Positions 18,237 to 29,971 of a DNA stretch of 64,000 nucleotides are shown one piece after another. A program made the position numbers and the translations under genes. The DNA lies in contig NZ_JACIDF010000007.1 of NCBI RefSeq assembly GCF_014196195.1, positions 91,547-155,546 of the forward strand, read 5' to 3'. This stretch comes from Anoxybacteroides rupiense (GTDB lineage: Bacteria; Bacillota; Bacilli; Bacillales; Anoxybacillaceae). The stretch's first letter is position 1, and each line of letters begins with the position of its first letter. The notes beneath the pieces are model-generated. The model was not told the DNA's origin, ran no database searches, and saw only the letters and a list, made by a program, of their open reading frames with translations.

Positions 18237-19370
18237 ATGAATTTACATTTTACAGAAGAACAAGAAATGATGCGCAAGATGGTCAGAGAGTTCGCAGAAA
18301 GTGAAATTGCCCCGTTTGTAGAGCAAATGGAGAAAGGAGAATTCCCTCGCCCCATCCTCAGCAAGATGGCGGAGCTCGGTTTAATGGGAATTACGATTCC
18401 AGAAGAGTACGGCGGGGCAGGAATGGATTTTGTTTCGTATATTATTGCGATTCATGAAATTTCAAAAGTCAGCGCAACGGTCGGCGTGATTTTATCTGTG
18501 CATACATCTGTCGGCACGAATCCTATTCTTTACTTTGGAACGGAGGAGCAAAAAAGAAAATATGTGCCGAAGCTTGCAAGCGGTGAATATTTAGGAGCCT
18601 TTTGCTTAACAGAGCCTAGCGCAGGTTCAGATGCGAAAAGCTTAAAGACAAAGGCCGTTCGCCAAGGAGATTATTATATCTTAAACGGTTCAAAAGTGTT
18701 TATCACAAACGGCGGGGAAGCAGATACGTATATTGTATTTGCCCGCACAAATCCAGACGAAACAGGAAGCCGAGGCATTTCTGCTTTTATTGTGGAAAAG
18801 GATACGCCAGGATTTATCATCGGAAAAGATGAAAAGAAAATGGGGCTTCACGGTTCACGAACCGTACAAATCTCTTTTGAAGATGCGAAAGTGCCAGCGG
18901 AAAATTTATTGGGCGAAGAAGGACAAGGCTTTAAAATCGCCATGGCCAACCTTGATGTTGGGCGCATCGGCATTGCTGCCCAATCGCTCGGTATTGCGGA
19001 AGCAGCGCTTGAGCATGCAACGGCTTATGCAAAGGAAAGAATCCAATTCGGCAAACCGATCGCTGAACAGCAAGGAGTGGGGTTTAAACTTGCTGATATG
19101 GCGACAGCGACGGAGGCTGCCAAGCTGCTCGTTTATCGTGCTGCCTTTTTGCGCGCAAATGGAATTCCGTGCGGCAAAGAAGCATCAATGGCTAAGCTGT
19201 TTGCATCGCGAGCGGCTATGGAAAATGCCATTGAAGCGGTACAAATTTTCGGGGGGAACGGATACACCGAAGATTATCCGGTAGAGCGCTTATTCCGTGA
19301 TGCAAAAATTTGTGAAATTTACGAAGGAACAAGTGAAATTCAACGGTTAGTGATTAGTAAACAATTATAA
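18237..19370 (+). CDS. Acyl-CoA dehydrogenase (first copy)
   Basis: FAD-dependent acyl-CoA dehydrogenase of 377 residues. The signatures are [16 protein letters not shown] for the flavin/substrate region, [18 protein letters not shown] and the catalytic glutamate in [10 protein letters not shown]. It is paralogous to the next gene (similar throughout but clearly diverged), so the pair may split short straight-chain and branched-chain substrates. The ATG at 18237 follows AGAGGGTG; the GTG at 18228 is part of that site. By order it corresponds to B. subtilis mmgC. Electrons would leave through ETF to the YwjF-type reductase. Confidence 0.92.
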   Translation: MNLHFTEEQEMMRKMVREFAESEIAPFVEQMEKGEFPRPILSKMAELGLMGITIPEEYGGAGMDFVSYIIAIHEISKVSATVGVILSVHTSVGTNPILYFGTEEQKRKYVPKLASGEYLGAFCLTEPSAGSDAKSLKTKAVRQGDYYILNGSKVFITNGGEADTYIVFARTNPDETGSRGISAFIVEKDTPGFIIGKDEKKMGLHGSRTVQISFEDAKVPAENLLGEEGQGFKIAMANLDVGRIGIAAQSLGIAEAALEHATAYAKERIQFGKPIAEQQGVGFKLADMATATEAAKLLVYRAAFLRANGIPCGKEASMAKLFASRAAMENAIEAVQIFGGNGYTEDYPVERLFRDAKICEIYEGTSEIQRLVISKQL

Positions 19371-19386
19371 AAACGGGGGAGAGGAC

Positions 19387-20529
19387 ATGAATTTCCAATT
19401 AACAGAAGAGCATGAAATGATACGAAAAATGGTGCGGGATTTTGCCAAAAATGAAGTCGCGCCAACAGCGGCAGAGCGCGATGAAGAGGAGCGCTTTGAC
19501 CGCAGTATTTTCGATAAAATGGCCGAGCTTGGCTTAACCGGCATTCCATGGCCGGAAGAATACGGCGGCATTGGCAGTGATTATTTAGCTTATGTGATTG
19601 CTGTGGAAGAGCTATCAAGAGTTTGCGCTTCGACAGGCGTAACATTGTCGGCCCACATTTCTTTGGCAAGCTGGCCTATTTATAAATTTGGTACTGAGGA
19701 GCAAAAACAAAAGTATTTACGCGCTCTTGCAACTGGCGAAAAACTTGGAGCTTACGGCCTTTCGGAGCCAGGGGCAGGATCGGATGTTTCTTCCATGAAA
19801 ACGCGGGCGGTGCTTGACGGGGATCACTACGTGCTAAACGGCTCGAAAGTATGGATTACGAACGGCGGAGAAGCGGAAATTTATGTTGTATTCGCGGTGA
19901 CAGACCCAGAGAAAAAGCATAAAGGCATTAGCGCGTTTATTGTAGAAAAAGGAACGCCAGGATTTTCGATTGGTAAAAAAGAGAAAAAACTTGGTATCCG
20001 TTCTTCGCCAACAACCGAGCTTATTTTTGAAGATTGCCGCATTCCGAAGGAAAATCTTCTCGGTCAAGAAGGGGAAGGCTTTAAAATTGCCATGATGACA
20101 TTAGATGGCGGGCGCAACGGCATCGCTGCACAAGCAGTAGGCATCGCGCAAGGAGCATTGGATGCGGCGGTGGAATATGCAAAAGAACGCGTTCAATTTG
20201 GCAAGCCGATCATCGAGCAGCAGGGAGTCGGATTTAAGTTGGCGGATATGGCGACAGCCGTTGAGGCGTCTCGCTTGTTAACCTACCAAGCAGCATGGCT
20301 AGAATCCAATGGTCTTCCATATGGCAAAGCGTCAGCGATGGCCAAACTGTTTGCTGGAGACACAGCGATGAAAGTAACGGTAGATGCGGTTCAAGTTTTT
20401 GGTGGATATGGATATACAAAAGATTATCCAGTCGAACGTTTTATGCGTGACGCGAAAATTACGCAAATTTATGAAGGAACACAAGAAATTCAACGAATTG
20501 TCATTTCAAGAATGCTCACAAAAGAATAA
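19387..20529 (+). CDS. acdA: Acyl-CoA dehydrogenase AcdA
   Basis: FAD-dependent acyl-CoA dehydrogenase of 380 residues, colinear with B. subtilis AcdA (N-terminus [20 protein letters not shown]), which also lies between ywjF and rpoE. The conserved segments are [17 protein letters not shown] and the catalytic glutamate in [10 protein letters not shown]. It is separated from the preceding paralogue by 16 bases and from the TetR gene by 15, with GGGGGAGAGG upstream, so it is clearly part of the operon. The likely substrates are short- or branched-chain acyl-CoAs; specificity cannot be read from sequence. Confidence 0.93.
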   Translation: MNFQLTEEHEMIRKMVRDFAKNEVAPTAAERDEEERFDRSIFDKMAELGLTGIPWPEEYGGIGSDYLAYVIAVEELSRVCASTGVTLSAHISLASWPIYKFGTEEQKQKYLRALATGEKLGAYGLSEPGAGSDVSSMKTRAVLDGDHYVLNGSKVWITNGGEAEIYVVFAVTDPEKKHKGISAFIVEKGTPGFSIGKKEKKLGIRSSPTTELIFEDCRIPKENLLGQEGEGFKIAMMTLDGGRNGIAAQAVGIAQGALDAAVEYAKERVQFGKPIIEQQGVGFKLADMATAVEASRLLTYQAAWLESNGLPYGKASAMAKLFAGDTAMKVTVDAVQVFGGYGYTKDYPVERFMRDAKITQIYEGTQEIQRIVISRMLTKE

Positions 20530-20544
20530 GCGGAGCGATCCACG

Positions 20545-21180
20545 ATGAATATGAAAAAACGAGAAGTCCCAGCATCTGTAAAGGATGAACGCCTTGTGAA
20601 AAAAAGGCGCAATGAAATGATTAAAGGGGCCATTTCCCTTTTCAAGCAAAAAGGATTTCATCGTACCACAACAAGAGAAATTGCGAAAGCATCAGGGTTT
20701 AGCATCGGAACTTTATATGAATATATCCGTCAAAAAGAAGATGTGCTGTATTTAGTGTGTGACCGCATTTACGATGAAGTACGCGAACGGATGGAAAAGG
20801 ACATTGATACTCATCATGGAACAATTGAAAGCTTTAAATTGGCGATCGCTCATTACTTTAGGGTGGTCAATGAATTGCAGGACGAAGTCCTTGTCATGTA
20901 CCAAGAAGCAAAATCATTAACGAAAGATTCGCTCCCATATGTTCTTAATAAAGAACTACAAATGGTCGGAATGTTTGAAAATATTTTGCAGGCTTGTGTG
21001 CAAAATGGCGTGTTTGAATTAACAGAACAAGAAATTCAGCTGTTTGCCCATAACATTTTTGTGCTAGGGCAAATGTGGGCGTTTCGCCGTTGGGCGCTGC
21101 ACAAAATGTATACATTGGAAGAATATATTGAATTGCAGACGGATTTGTTATTAAGGGGTATTTTGGAAAAACGGTCATAA
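20545..21180 (+). CDS. TetR/AcrR family transcriptional regulator
   Basis: Regulator of 211 residues. The N-terminal TetR helix-turn-helix is at about residues 28-72 (GAISLFKQKGFHRTTTREIA, then SIGTLYEYIRQKEDVLY), and the C-terminal domain is helical and ligand-binding. It is embedded between acdA and icmF, so an acyl-CoA of this pathway is a plausible effector and the surrounding promoters plausible targets. The FadR-like operator at 13562 is one candidate site. A separate FadR elsewhere in the genome is an equally good owner of that operator. CGGAGCG is a modest ribosome binding site before the ATG. Confidence 0.85.
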   Translation: MNMKKREVPASVKDERLVKKRRNEMIKGAISLFKQKGFHRTTTREIAKASGFSIGTLYEYIRQKEDVLYLVCDRIYDEVRERMEKDIDTHHGTIESFKLAIAHYFRVVNELQDEVLVMYQEAKSLTKDSLPYVLNKELQMVGMFENILQACVQNGVFELTEQEIQLFAHNIFVLGQMWAFRRWALHKMYTLEEYIELQTDLLLRGILEKRS

Positions 21181-21201
21181 TGACAATAAGGGGGAGAGAG
21201 G

Positions 21202-24200
21202 ATGGCTCACATTTACCGTCCGAAACATCATGTTCGTTTTGTGACAGCCTCTAGCTTATTTGATGGCCATGACGCTTCAATTAATATTATGCGCCGCATT
21301 TTACAAACAAGCGGCGCCGAAGTCATTCATCTAGGGCATAACCGCTCGGCAGAAGAGATTGTCAATGCGGCCATTCAAGAAGATGTTCAAGGCATTGCTG
21401 TTTCTTCTTATCAAGGAGGACACGTCGAATTTTTTAAATATATGTATGATCTGTTGCAGGAAAGAGGCGCTTCCCACATCCGCATTTATGGCGGAGGGGG
21501 CGGCGTCATTATTCCTAGGGAAATAAAAGAGTTACATGACTATGGAATTGCCCGCATTTTTTCGCCAGAAGACGGTCGTGTTCTCGGCTTACAGGGAATG
21601 ATCAATGTCATGTTGGAAGAGTGTGATTTTCCAACGGTTCGAACGATCACGGATGAACTTGAACGCTTGCCAAATGGCGACGTTCAAGCGGTTGCCCGCC
21701 TGATTACCTTATGTGAAAATCGGATGGATACGGCAACAGAAGTCGCCGCTGCTGCGGAGACGGTTCTTGATAAAATAAAAAAGCTGACAAAACCTGTTCC
21801 GGTTGTAGGGATTACAGGAACGGGGGGAGCAGGAAAAAGCTCGTTAACCGATGAATTAATACGCCGCTTTTTAAATGAAATTCCGGATAAAAAGGTGGCT
21901 ATTTTATCAGTTGACCCAACGAAGCAAAAAACAGGTGGCGCGCTATTAGGAGACCGCATTCGTATGAATTCCATTCATTCTCCGCGAGTCTATATGCGCA
22001 GCCTAGCCACTCGTAGCTCTCGTTCTGAGCTTTCATTGGCGATTCAAGATGCCATTGAAGTCGCAAAAGCGGCCGGTTTTGATTTAATCATTGTTGAAAC
22101 GAGCGGAATCGGTCAAGGGGATGCTGCGATTACCGAAGTATGTGATATTTCCATGTATGTCATGACGAGCGAATTCGGTGCGCCGACACAGCTTGAAAAA
22201 ATTGACATGATCGATTATGCAGATTTAATCGTGATCAACAAATTTGAGCGCAAAGGTTCTGAAGATGCAAAGCGCCAGGTGCAAAAGCAATATCAGCGCA
22301 GCCATCAATTGTTTGATAAAGATTTATCAGAAATGCCGGTATATGGAACGATTGCAAGCCAATTTAATGATCCGGGCACGAATACATTGTTTGTCGCTTT
22401 AATTGATCTGATCAATAAAAAAGCGGGAACGAACTGGACAACAACGCTTGAATCGGTGGCAGATGTTCAAAAACAAAATGTGATTATTCCGAATGATCGC
22501 CGCTATTATTTGCGTGAAATCGCTGATACCGTTCGCTCTTATCACAAAAAATCTGAGCAGCAAGCCGATGTGGCTCGGCGGTTGTTCCAATTAGAAGGGG
22601 CCATTGAAGCCGTCAAAGAGCGTGAACGAAACGAGGAAGTGCTCGCCTCGCTCGAAGCGTTAAAGCAACATTATGAAAATCAATTAACAGCGGAATCTAA
22701 GCAAATTCTTGCCTCATGGGAAGAGCTTAAAGCGAAATATGCAGCCAAGCAATTTGTGACAAAAATTCGCGATAAGGAAATTGTGACAGACTTAACGACG
22801 AAAAGCTTGGCCGGCTTAGATATTCCAAAAGTAGCACTGCCGAAATTTAAAGATTATGGGGAAATTTTACGATGGGTATATAAGGAGAATGTACCGGGTT
22901 TCTTTCCATATACAGCTGGCGTATTCCCGTTCAAGCGCCAAGGGGAAGATCCGAAGCGGCAATTTGCTGGCGAAGGCACGCCAGAACGGACGAACCGCCG
23001 TTTTCACTATCTCTGTAAAGATGATCCGGCGAAGCGCTTAAGTACGGCTTTTGATTCGGTCACCTTGTATGGAGAAGATCCGCAATATCGTCCTGATATT
23101 TTTGGGAAAGTAGGCGAAAGTGGTGTAAGCGTTTGTACGCTTGATGATATGAAGAAGTTGTATAAAGGCTTTGATTTATGCCATCCATCAACCTCTGTTT
23201 CCATGACCATCAATGGTCCAGCGCCCATTATTTTGGCGATGTTTATGAATACGGCAATTGAACAGCAAGTGGAAAAACGAGAAGAAGAATTAGGCCGTCC
23301 ATTAACAGAGGCAGAATATGAAGAAGTGAAGGCTTGGACGCTGCAAACCGTGCGCGGCACGGTGCAAGCGGATATTTTAAAAGAGGATCAAGGACAAAAC
23401 ACATGCATCTTCTCGACAGAATTTGCGTTAAAAATGATGGGAGATATTCAAGAATACTTTATTAAAAACAAAGTGCGCAACTACTATTCCGTTTCGATCT
23501 CCGGCTATCATATCGCCGAAGCAGGAGCGAATCCGATTACACAGCTCGCGTTTACGTTGGCGAACGGCTTCACGTATGTTGAATATTATTTAAGCCGGGG
23601 CATGCATATTGACGATTTTGCACCAAACCTTTCCTTCTTCTTTAGCAACGGATTAGATCCTGAATATACGGTAATCGGGCGTGTGGCTCGCCGTATTTGG
23701 TCCGTTGTTATGCGTGAAAAATACGGCGCAAATGAGCGCAGCCAGAAGTTAAAATATCACGTGCAAACATCCGGGCGCTCTCTGCATGCACAGGAAATTG
23801 ATTTTAATGACATTCGAACAACGCTTCAAGCGCTAATGGCGCTTCATGATAACTGTAACTCGCTTCATACAAACGCGTATGATGAAGCGATCACAACACC
23901 AACCGAAGAGTCGGTCCGTCGTGCGATGGCGATTCAGCTCATTATTACAAAAGAGCACGGTTTAACGAAAAACGAAAATCCATTGCAAGGATCATTTATT
24001 ATTGAAGAATTAACCGATTTGGTTGAAGAAGCGGTATTAAAAGAATTTGAGCGCCTCAATGACCGCGGCGGTGTATTAGGCGCGATGGAAATGCAATACC
24101 AACGTGGCAAAATTCAAGATGAATCCATGTACTATGAAATGAAAAAGCATAGCGGCGAACTTCCGATTATTGGCGTGAACACCTATTTAAATCCGAATCC

Positions 24201-24459
24201 GCCATCAGAAGAAGAGCTCAACAGCATCGAATTAGCTCGAGCATCATACGAAGAAAAAGAATTGCAAATTAAGAACTTGCAAGCATTCCAAGAACGCAAT
24301 CGAGATAAGGCCGAAGAAGCGTTAAATCGCTTGAAGCACGCAGCAGTAAGCGGAGGTAATATTTTTGAAGAGTTGATGGAGACGGTTAAAGTCGCAAGTC
24401 TTGGTCAAATTACAAAAGCATTATATGAAGTGGGCGGACAATACCGCCGCAATATGTAA
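21202..24459 (+). CDS. icmF: Fused isobutyryl-CoA mutase IcmF
   Basis: Adenosylcobalamin-dependent enzyme of 1085 residues that interconverts isobutyryl-CoA and n-butyryl-CoA. It has three fused parts. An N-terminal B12-binding domain carries [12 protein letters not shown], the base-off motif with the cobalt-ligating histidine. A MeaI-type G-protein chaperone follows (P-loop [10 protein letters not shown] near residue 210, then NKFERKG). The C-terminal TIM-barrel mutase begins at about residue 555. IcmF was characterised from Geobacillus-group bacteria. After acyl-CoA dehydrogenases it would channel valine-derived or pivalyl-type acyl-CoAs into straight-chain oxidation. GGGGGAGAGAGG precedes the ATG, and a terminator follows. 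Confidence 0.95.
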   Translation: MAHIYRPKHHVRFVTASSLFDGHDASINIMRRILQTSGAEVIHLGHNRSAEEIVNAAIQEDVQGIAVSSYQGGHVEFFKYMYDLLQERGASHIRIYGGGGGVIIPREIKELHDYGIARIFSPEDGRVLGLQGMINVMLEECDFPTVRTITDELERLPNGDVQAVARLITLCENRMDTATEVAAAAETVLDKIKKLTKPVPVVGITGTGGAGKSSLTDELIRRFLNEIPDKKVAILSVDPTKQKTGGALLGDRIRMNSIHSPRVYMRSLATRSSRSELSLAIQDAIEVAKAAGFDLIIVETSGIGQGDAAITEVCDISMYVMTSEFGAPTQLEKIDMIDYADLIVINKFERKGSEDAKRQVQKQYQRSHQLFDKDLSEMPVYGTIASQFNDPGTNTLFVALIDLINKKAGTNWTTTLESVADVQKQNVIIPNDRRYYLREIADTVRSYHKKSEQQADVARRLFQLEGAIEAVKERERNEEVLASLEALKQHYENQLTAESKQILASWEELKAKYAAKQFVTKIRDKEIVTDLTTKSLAGLDIPKVALPKFKDYGEILRWVYKENVPGFFPYTAGVFPFKRQGEDPKRQFAGEGTPERTNRRFHYLCKDDPAKRLSTAFDSVTLYGEDPQYRPDIFGKVGESGVSVCTLDDMKKLYKGFDLCHPSTSVSMTINGPAPIILAMFMNTAIEQQVEKREEELGRPLTEAEYEEVKAWTLQTVRGTVQADILKEDQGQNTCIFSTEFALKMMGDIQEYFIKNKVRNYYSVSISGYHIAEAGANPITQLAFTLANGFTYVEYYLSRGMHIDDFAPNLSFFFSNGLDPEYTVIGRVARRIWSVVMREKYGANERSQKLKYHVQTSGRSLHAQEIDFNDIRTTLQALMALHDNCNSLHTNAYDEAITTPTEESVRRAMAIQLIITKEHGLTKNENPLQGSFIIEELTDLVEEAVLKEFERLNDRGGVLGAMEMQYQRGKIQDESMYYEMKKHSGELPIIGVNTYLNPNPPSEEELNSIELARASYEEKELQIKNLQAFQERNRDKAEEALNRLKHAAVSGGNIFEELMETVKVASLGQITKALYEVGGQYRRNM

Positions 24460-24472
24460 TCAAACCATCGCA

Positions 24473-24506
24473 GGCTGATCCATTGTATTGGATCAGCCCA
24501 TTTTTC
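24473..24506 (+). terminator. Intrinsic terminator after icmF
   Basis: GGCTGATCCA pairs with TGGATCAGCC, followed by CATTTTT. It closes the acyl-CoA operon before rpoE. Confidence 0.85.
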
Positions 24507-24647
24507 GCTGAAAAAATTTTAGAAACTATTGATTCAGAGCTAGCATAAACAAAGAGAATTTGTTTATAATGAATGGTATGTATTCCAAGTGCATTCATTC
24601 ATTTTTATCGGTAGGGAAGTTTATTACATAGAAAGGGAGTGCCGGAT

Positions 24648-25205
24648 TTGAGTTTGCAGCAATACTCTCCAGAGGAATTACAAGAAATGTCACTCGTTGA
24701 ACTCGCTTATCTTGTGATGGCAGAGAGAAAAGAAGCGCTATTATTTCAAGAGCTTGTTCGTGAAATTGCTGCTTTAGCAAATTTGCAAGAAGAAGATGTG
24801 AAGGGGCGCCTTGCGCAATTTTATACAGATTTGAATATCGACGGCCGTTTTATTTGCATTGGAGAAAATCGCTGGGGATTGCGCTCTTGGTATCCATACG
24901 ATCAAACAGAAGACGAAAATGTTACAACGATCAAGCCGAAGAAGAAGAAAAAAGTATTGGATGAATATGATGATTATGATGAAGTTCTTGACGATGAAGA
25001 ACTAGATTATGATGATCTCGATGATTATGAAGACGAAGAAGATGTCGATTTAGACGACGACCTCCTCGATGAGGACGAATTCGATCTCGACGAAGCGGAT
25101 GAGTTCGATGAAGAACTGCTTGATGAAGATGAGTTTGAACTCGAAGATGAAGAAATGGACGATGAACTGCTAGAGATGGAGGAAGCAGAAGAGGAGGAAG
25201 AATGA
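24648..25205 (+). CDS. rpoE: RNA polymerase delta subunit
   Basis: Delta subunit of Gram-positive RNA polymerase, 185 residues. The N-terminal HARE-HTH domain ends with LRSWYPYDQ. The remaining roughly 80 residues are almost entirely Asp/Glu, the nucleic-acid-mimicking tail that promotes polymerase recycling. I place the start at the TTG at 24648: GGGAG is 8 bases upstream and the product then begins like B. subtilis RpoE. The GTG at 24639 overlaps the binding site itself. A TATAAT at about 24564 is a likely -10. The pyrG promoter begins 9 bases after its stop. Confidence 0.93.
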   Translation: MSLQQYSPEELQEMSLVELAYLVMAERKEALLFQELVREIAALANLQEEDVKGRLAQFYTDLNIDGRFICIGENRWGLRSWYPYDQTEDENVTTIKPKKKKKVLDEYDDYDEVLDDEELDYDDLDDYEDEEDVDLDDDLLDEDEFDLDEADEFDEELLDEDEFELEDEEMDDELLEMEEAEEEEE

Positions 25206-25213
25206 CCTTCCTC

Positions 25214-25242
25214 TTGACTTTACATGGCGGACTATGTAGAAT
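25214..25242 (+). promoter_or_regulatory. Promoter of pyrG
   Basis: TTGACT and TAGAAT are spaced exactly 17 bases apart. Seven bases later comes GGGCTC at 25250, the initiation sequence used for G-reiteration in B. subtilis pyrG. Confidence 0.85.
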
Positions 25243-25249
25243 TTTATTT

Positions 25250-25312
25250 GGGCTCTTTAAAAATTATTAAATATGATAACGCTCCCTTACAAAGGTAAGA
25301 GGGGCGTTTTTT
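25250..25312 (+). promoter_or_regulatory. pyrG leader attenuator (CTP-sensing reiterative transcription)
   Basis: The transcript begins GGGCUC. About 28 bases on, AACGCTCCCTTAC pairs with GTAAGAGGGGCGTT (one bulge) to form an intrinsic terminator ending in TTTTTT. In the known B. subtilis mechanism, low CTP causes extra G residues to be added at the 5' end. These pair with the GCUCCC strand and prevent termination. All required elements are present here. Confidence 0.85.
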
Positions 25313-25327
25313 ATTTTGGCGCTTTGA

Positions 25328-26971
<1,644 letters not shown>

Positions 26972-26983
26972 AAACAGTAGAAA

Positions 26984-27016
26984 AAGACGATCTCGCATCA
27001 ATGGCGAGATCGTCTT
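26984..27016. terminator. Bidirectional terminator between pyrG and ywjG
   Basis: AAGACGATCTCGC pairs perfectly with GCGAGATCGTCTT. The right arm overlaps the stop codon of the convergent ywjG, and the flanks are A/T-rich on both sides. Confidence 0.75.
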
Positions 27017-27548
27017 ATTCGTTGTATTCCTCAAAAATTTCATGAATCGTAAAGAACAAGCAATAGTAGGCAAATAGCGCCATCATGACAGCTGGAAATC
27101 CAAAGCGCGTACCGTCATCCTTTGGAATAAGAGGCTTTACCAGCTTGCTGTCAATATGCACATCGGCTACATCGGCAAGCGAAGGCTCTTGAGGGACGGC
27201 AGCTGAAATGGCGACGACTGGAATGTTTTGCTGAATCAACTGCTCAGTTAATGCAATGGCACGCTCATCGTTGGAGAAGCGCGTAATGAGTAAAACACGA
27301 TCGGTTTCATTCATATCTGCACGAATCGTTCCGTGCTTCATGAGCGGCGCGGCTTTGGGCAACATCTCTGCTCCCTTTATGGCCGTAAGAGCAACGGATT
27401 CCATCTCATCAAAGCCATGAATCAAAATGCGCCCGTCCCCGATCAATGCTTGAGCAAGCAGGCGCGCACCATCTTCGATCGCCATTTCTTCTTGCTCTGC
27501 GAGTTTTTTGAAGTAACCCGTTAATTGGGTGGAAAAAACTTTCATCAT
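27015..27548 (-). CDS. ywjG: DUF2529 family protein YwjG
   Basis: Protein of 177 residues orthologous to B. subtilis YwjG (DUF2529). It resembles SIS-type sugar-isomerase-like folds: a DGRILIHGFDE segment, then DRVLLITRFSNDERA. The substrate is unknown. I start at the ATG at 27548, which gives the family N-terminus (MKVFSTQLTGYF) and is spaced 9 bases from GGTG. The GTG at 27560 has only a poor site. It is divergent from spo0F and converges on pyrG, the same arrangement as in B. subtilis. Confidence 0.85.
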   Translation of the reverse strand: MMKVFSTQLTGYFKKLAEQEEMAIEDGARLLAQALIGDGRILIHGFDEMESVALTAIKGAEMLPKAAPLMKHGTIRADMNETDRVLLITRFSNDERAIALTEQLIQQNIPVVAISAAVPQEPSLADVADVHIDSKLVKPLIPKDDGTRFGFPAVMMALFAYYCLFFTIHEIFEEYNE

Positions 27549-27668
27549 GCTTTTTTTCACCGTCCTTTACATCATTACAGTATACTGAATTGGGGAAAGA
27601 ACACAACCGTTTCATTTGGCTGCTGATGATCGCTACTGTATTCGTTTGCGGACAATGATGGAAAAGAG

Positions 27669-27698
27669 GCAGGAAATCAACAAAGAAATGCGGAATTA
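27669..27698 (+). promoter_or_regulatory. Sigma-H promoter of spo0F
   Basis: GCAGGAAAT (consensus RnAGGAwWW) and GCGGAATTA (RnnGAATww) are separated by 12 bases, 39 bases upstream of the spo0F start. This fits the known sigma-H control of spo0F in B. subtilis. I saw no clear Spo0A box nearby. Confidence 0.75.
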
Positions 27699-27736
27699 TA
27701 CAAATTAGCAAAACAAAGAATAGAGGTGCATAACAG

Positions 27737-28096
27737 ATGGGAAACAAACTTTTAATCGTTGACGATCAATATGGCATTCGTATTTTACTAAATGAAGTTT
27801 TTCAAAGAGAAGGATATACAACCTTTCAAGCAGCTAACGGTATACAAGCATTAGAGATCGTCCAAAAGCACCAACCTGACTTAGTATTATTAGATATGAA
27901 AATTCCAGGAATGGATGGAATTGAAATATTAAAACGGATTAAGGCAATGAATGAGAACATTAAAGTCATTATTATGACAGCATATGGCGAGCTTGATATG
28001 ATTCAGGAAACAAAAGATTTAGGCGCCATCATGCATTTTGCTAAACCATTCGATATTGATGAATTGCGGGAAGCTGTGAAAAAATATATTTCGTAA
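27737..28096 (+). CDS. spo0F: Sporulation phosphorelay response regulator Spo0F
   Basis: Single-domain receiver of 119 residues that carries phosphate from sporulation kinases to Spo0B. The phosphorylated aspartate is Asp53 in [13 protein letters not shown], with the acidic pocket at VDDQ, the switch threonine in IIMTAYGE and the conserved lysine in HFAKPFD. There is no output domain. It is nearly identical to B. subtilis Spo0F in the Spo0B-contact segment ([14 protein letters not shown]). GAGGTG gives a ribosome binding site. It is transcribed from the sigma-H promoter and indicates a sporulating organism. Confidence 0.96.
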   Translation: MGNKLLIVDDQYGIRILLNEVFQREGYTTFQAANGIQALEIVQKHQPDLVLLDMKIPGMDGIEILKRIKAMNENIKVIIMTAYGELDMIQETKDLGAIMHFAKPFDIDELREAVKKYIS

Positions 28097-28141
28097 TGCG
28101 CTTTCAATAAATTTTTGTGGAATTCCTAGGTGCGCATAATG

Positions 28142-28170
28142 TTGCTGTTTCGTCTCTAAGTTGGTATGCT
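28142..28170 (+). promoter_or_regulatory. Sigma-A-type promoter of fbaA
   Basis: TTGCTG and TATGCT are separated by 17 bases, about 120 bases upstream of fbaA. Confidence 0.5.
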
Positions 28171-28287
28171 TATAAAGTAAGGCCGAAGCGCGCCTTTCAT
28201 ACATAATGCAAGTTGTTGCGGCGATGCTGCGGCATAGCCTCCCTTTTGACGAAAGGCGGAGTTTAATGACAAGGAGGGTTTTTTATC

Positions 28288-29148
28288 ATGCCTTTAGTAT
28301 CGATGAAGGAAATGCTAAACAAAGCGTTAGCAGAAAAATATGCGGTAGGGCAATTTAATATTAACAACTTAGAATGGACCCAAGCCATTTTAGCCGCTGC
28401 CGAAGAAGAAAAATCTCCAGTAATCCTCGGTGTATCAGAAGGAGCAGCTCGATATATGGGCGGCTTTAAAACGGTTGTCAACATGGTGAAAGGATTAATG
28501 GAGGATATGAATATTACCGTTCCTGTGGCCATTCATCTTGACCATGGTTCCAGCTTCGAAAAATGTAAAGCAGCGATTGATGCTGGTTTTACATCCGTAA
28601 TGATTGATGCTTCTCATCATCCGTTTGAAGAAAATGTCCAGATCACTTCACAAGTGGTCGAGTATGCCCATACGCGCGGCGTGTCTGTCGAAGCGGAGCT
28701 CGGCACAGTCGGCGGACAAGAGGACGATGTGGTGGCAGACGGCATTATTTATGCAGATCCAAAGGAATGCGAGGAGCTTGTTAAGCGTACAAATATCGAT
28801 TGCTTGGCTCCAGCGCTTGGTTCTGTGCATGGTCCTTACAAAGGAGAGCCAAAATTAGGATTCAAAGAAATGGAAATTATCCGTGATTTAACGCGCGTTC
28901 CGCTTGTATTGCACGGTGGTACAGGCATTCCGACGGAACAAATCCAACGCGCGATTTCACTTGGAACCTCAAAAATCAATGTAAATACTGAAAACCAAAT
29001 GGCCTTTACAAAAGTTGTGCGTGAAATCTTGGCGCAAGATACAAAAGTATACGATCCACGCAAAATTATCGGTCCTGGCCGTGACGCTATTAAAGAAACC
29101 GTCATTGGGAAAATGCGCGAGTTTGGTTCCTCTGGCAAAGCTTTGTAA
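28288..29148 (+). CDS. fbaA: Class II fructose-1,6-bisphosphate aldolase
   Basis: Zinc-dependent aldolase of 286 residues that splits fructose-1,6-bisphosphate into two triose phosphates, reversibly. The metal and active-site segments are visible: [52 protein letters not shown] and [16 protein letters not shown] stands before the ATG. It is followed by its own terminator, then tal. A run of carbon-metabolism genes (fbaA, tal, glpX) brackets murA here, as in B. subtilis. Confidence 0.96.
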   Translation: MPLVSMKEMLNKALAEKYAVGQFNINNLEWTQAILAAAEEEKSPVILGVSEGAARYMGGFKTVVNMVKGLMEDMNITVPVAIHLDHGSSFEKCKAAIDAGFTSVMIDASHHPFEENVQITSQVVEYAHTRGVSVEAELGTVGGQEDDVVADGIIYADPKECEELVKRTNIDCLAPALGSVHGPYKGEPKLGFKEMEIIRDLTRVPLVLHGGTGIPTEQIQRAISLGTSKINVNTENQMAFTKVVREILAQDTKVYDPRKIIGPGRDAIKETVIGKMREFGSSGKAL

Positions 29149-29156
29149 TCAGATAG

Positions 29157-29198
29157 CCGCATCGTTTCGGTTTGAACCCGAAACGAGCGGTTTTGTTT
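29157..29198 (+). terminator. Intrinsic terminator after fbaA
   Basis: CCGCATCGTTTCGG pairs with CCCGAAACGAGCGG (one mismatch), followed by TTTTGTTT. Confidence 0.85.
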
Positions 29199-29234
29199 CA
29201 TTTCATTAAGGAATATGTTTAGGAGGAGAGAGCG

Positions 29235-29882
29235 ATGAAATTCTTTATTGATACGGCAAATTTGGAAGAAATTAAACAGGCTAATGAGCTGGGGGTTTTA
29301 GCGGGAGTGACGACTAACCCGAGCCTTGTAGCCAAAGAAAACGTGTCCTTCCACGATCGCCTTCGCCAGATTACATCGATTGTATCAGGTTCTGTAAGCG
29401 CCGAAGTTATTTCAACGGATGCAGAAGGAATGATTCGCGAAGGAGAAGAGCTAGCGAAAATCGCTCCAAATATTACGATTAAAGTACCGATGACGCCAGA
29501 AGGTCTTAAAGCCGTTAAGGCATTTAGTGAAAAAGGAATTCAAACCAACGTTACCCTCATCTTTACTGCCAATCAGGCTCTGTTAGCTGCACGTGCTGGT
29601 GCAACATATGTTTCACCATTCCTTGGGCGTTTAGACGATATCGGTCATAACGGATTGGAGCTTATTTCAACGATTGCCAACATTTTTGATATTCACGGCA
29701 TTGAGACAGAAATCATCGCAGCATCCATTCGTCACCCACTTCATGTAACGGAGGCAGCATTAAGAGGAGCTCATATTGCGACGATTCCTTATAAGGTATT
29801 AATGCAGCTATTCCAGCATCCACTTACTGATCAAGGAATTGAAAAATTTTTAGCGGATTGGAATCAGCAAAAACAGCGATAA
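29235..29882 (+). CDS. tal: Transaldolase (short, fructose-6-phosphate aldolase-like)
   Basis: Class I Schiff-base aldolase of 215 residues, the size of the short transaldolase/FSA subfamily (B. subtilis YwjH). The Schiff-base lysine is Lys83 in [12 protein letters not shown], and the N-terminus [11 protein letters not shown] is diagnostic. It interconverts seven- and four-carbon sugar phosphates of the pentose phosphate pathway. Transaldolase activity is favoured over fructose-6-phosphate aldolase by its B. subtilis orthologue, but sequence alone is not decisive. AGGAGGAGAG precedes the ATG. Confidence 0.92.
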   Translation: MKFFIDTANLEEIKQANELGVLAGVTTNPSLVAKENVSFHDRLRQITSIVSGSVSAEVISTDAEGMIREGEELAKIAPNITIKVPMTPEGLKAVKAFSEKGIQTNVTLIFTANQALLAARAGATYVSPFLGRLDDIGHNGLELISTIANIFDIHGIETEIIAASIRHPLHVTEAALRGAHIATIPYKVLMQLFQHPLTDQGIEKFLADWNQQKQR

Positions 29883-29971
29883 AAATCATGAGTTTTGGTC
29901 TAAACTGTAAATAAGCGTTTCCGTTGCAATTCGCGCAAAAGCAAGGCATCTTCGCTGGAAGGGAGACTACA

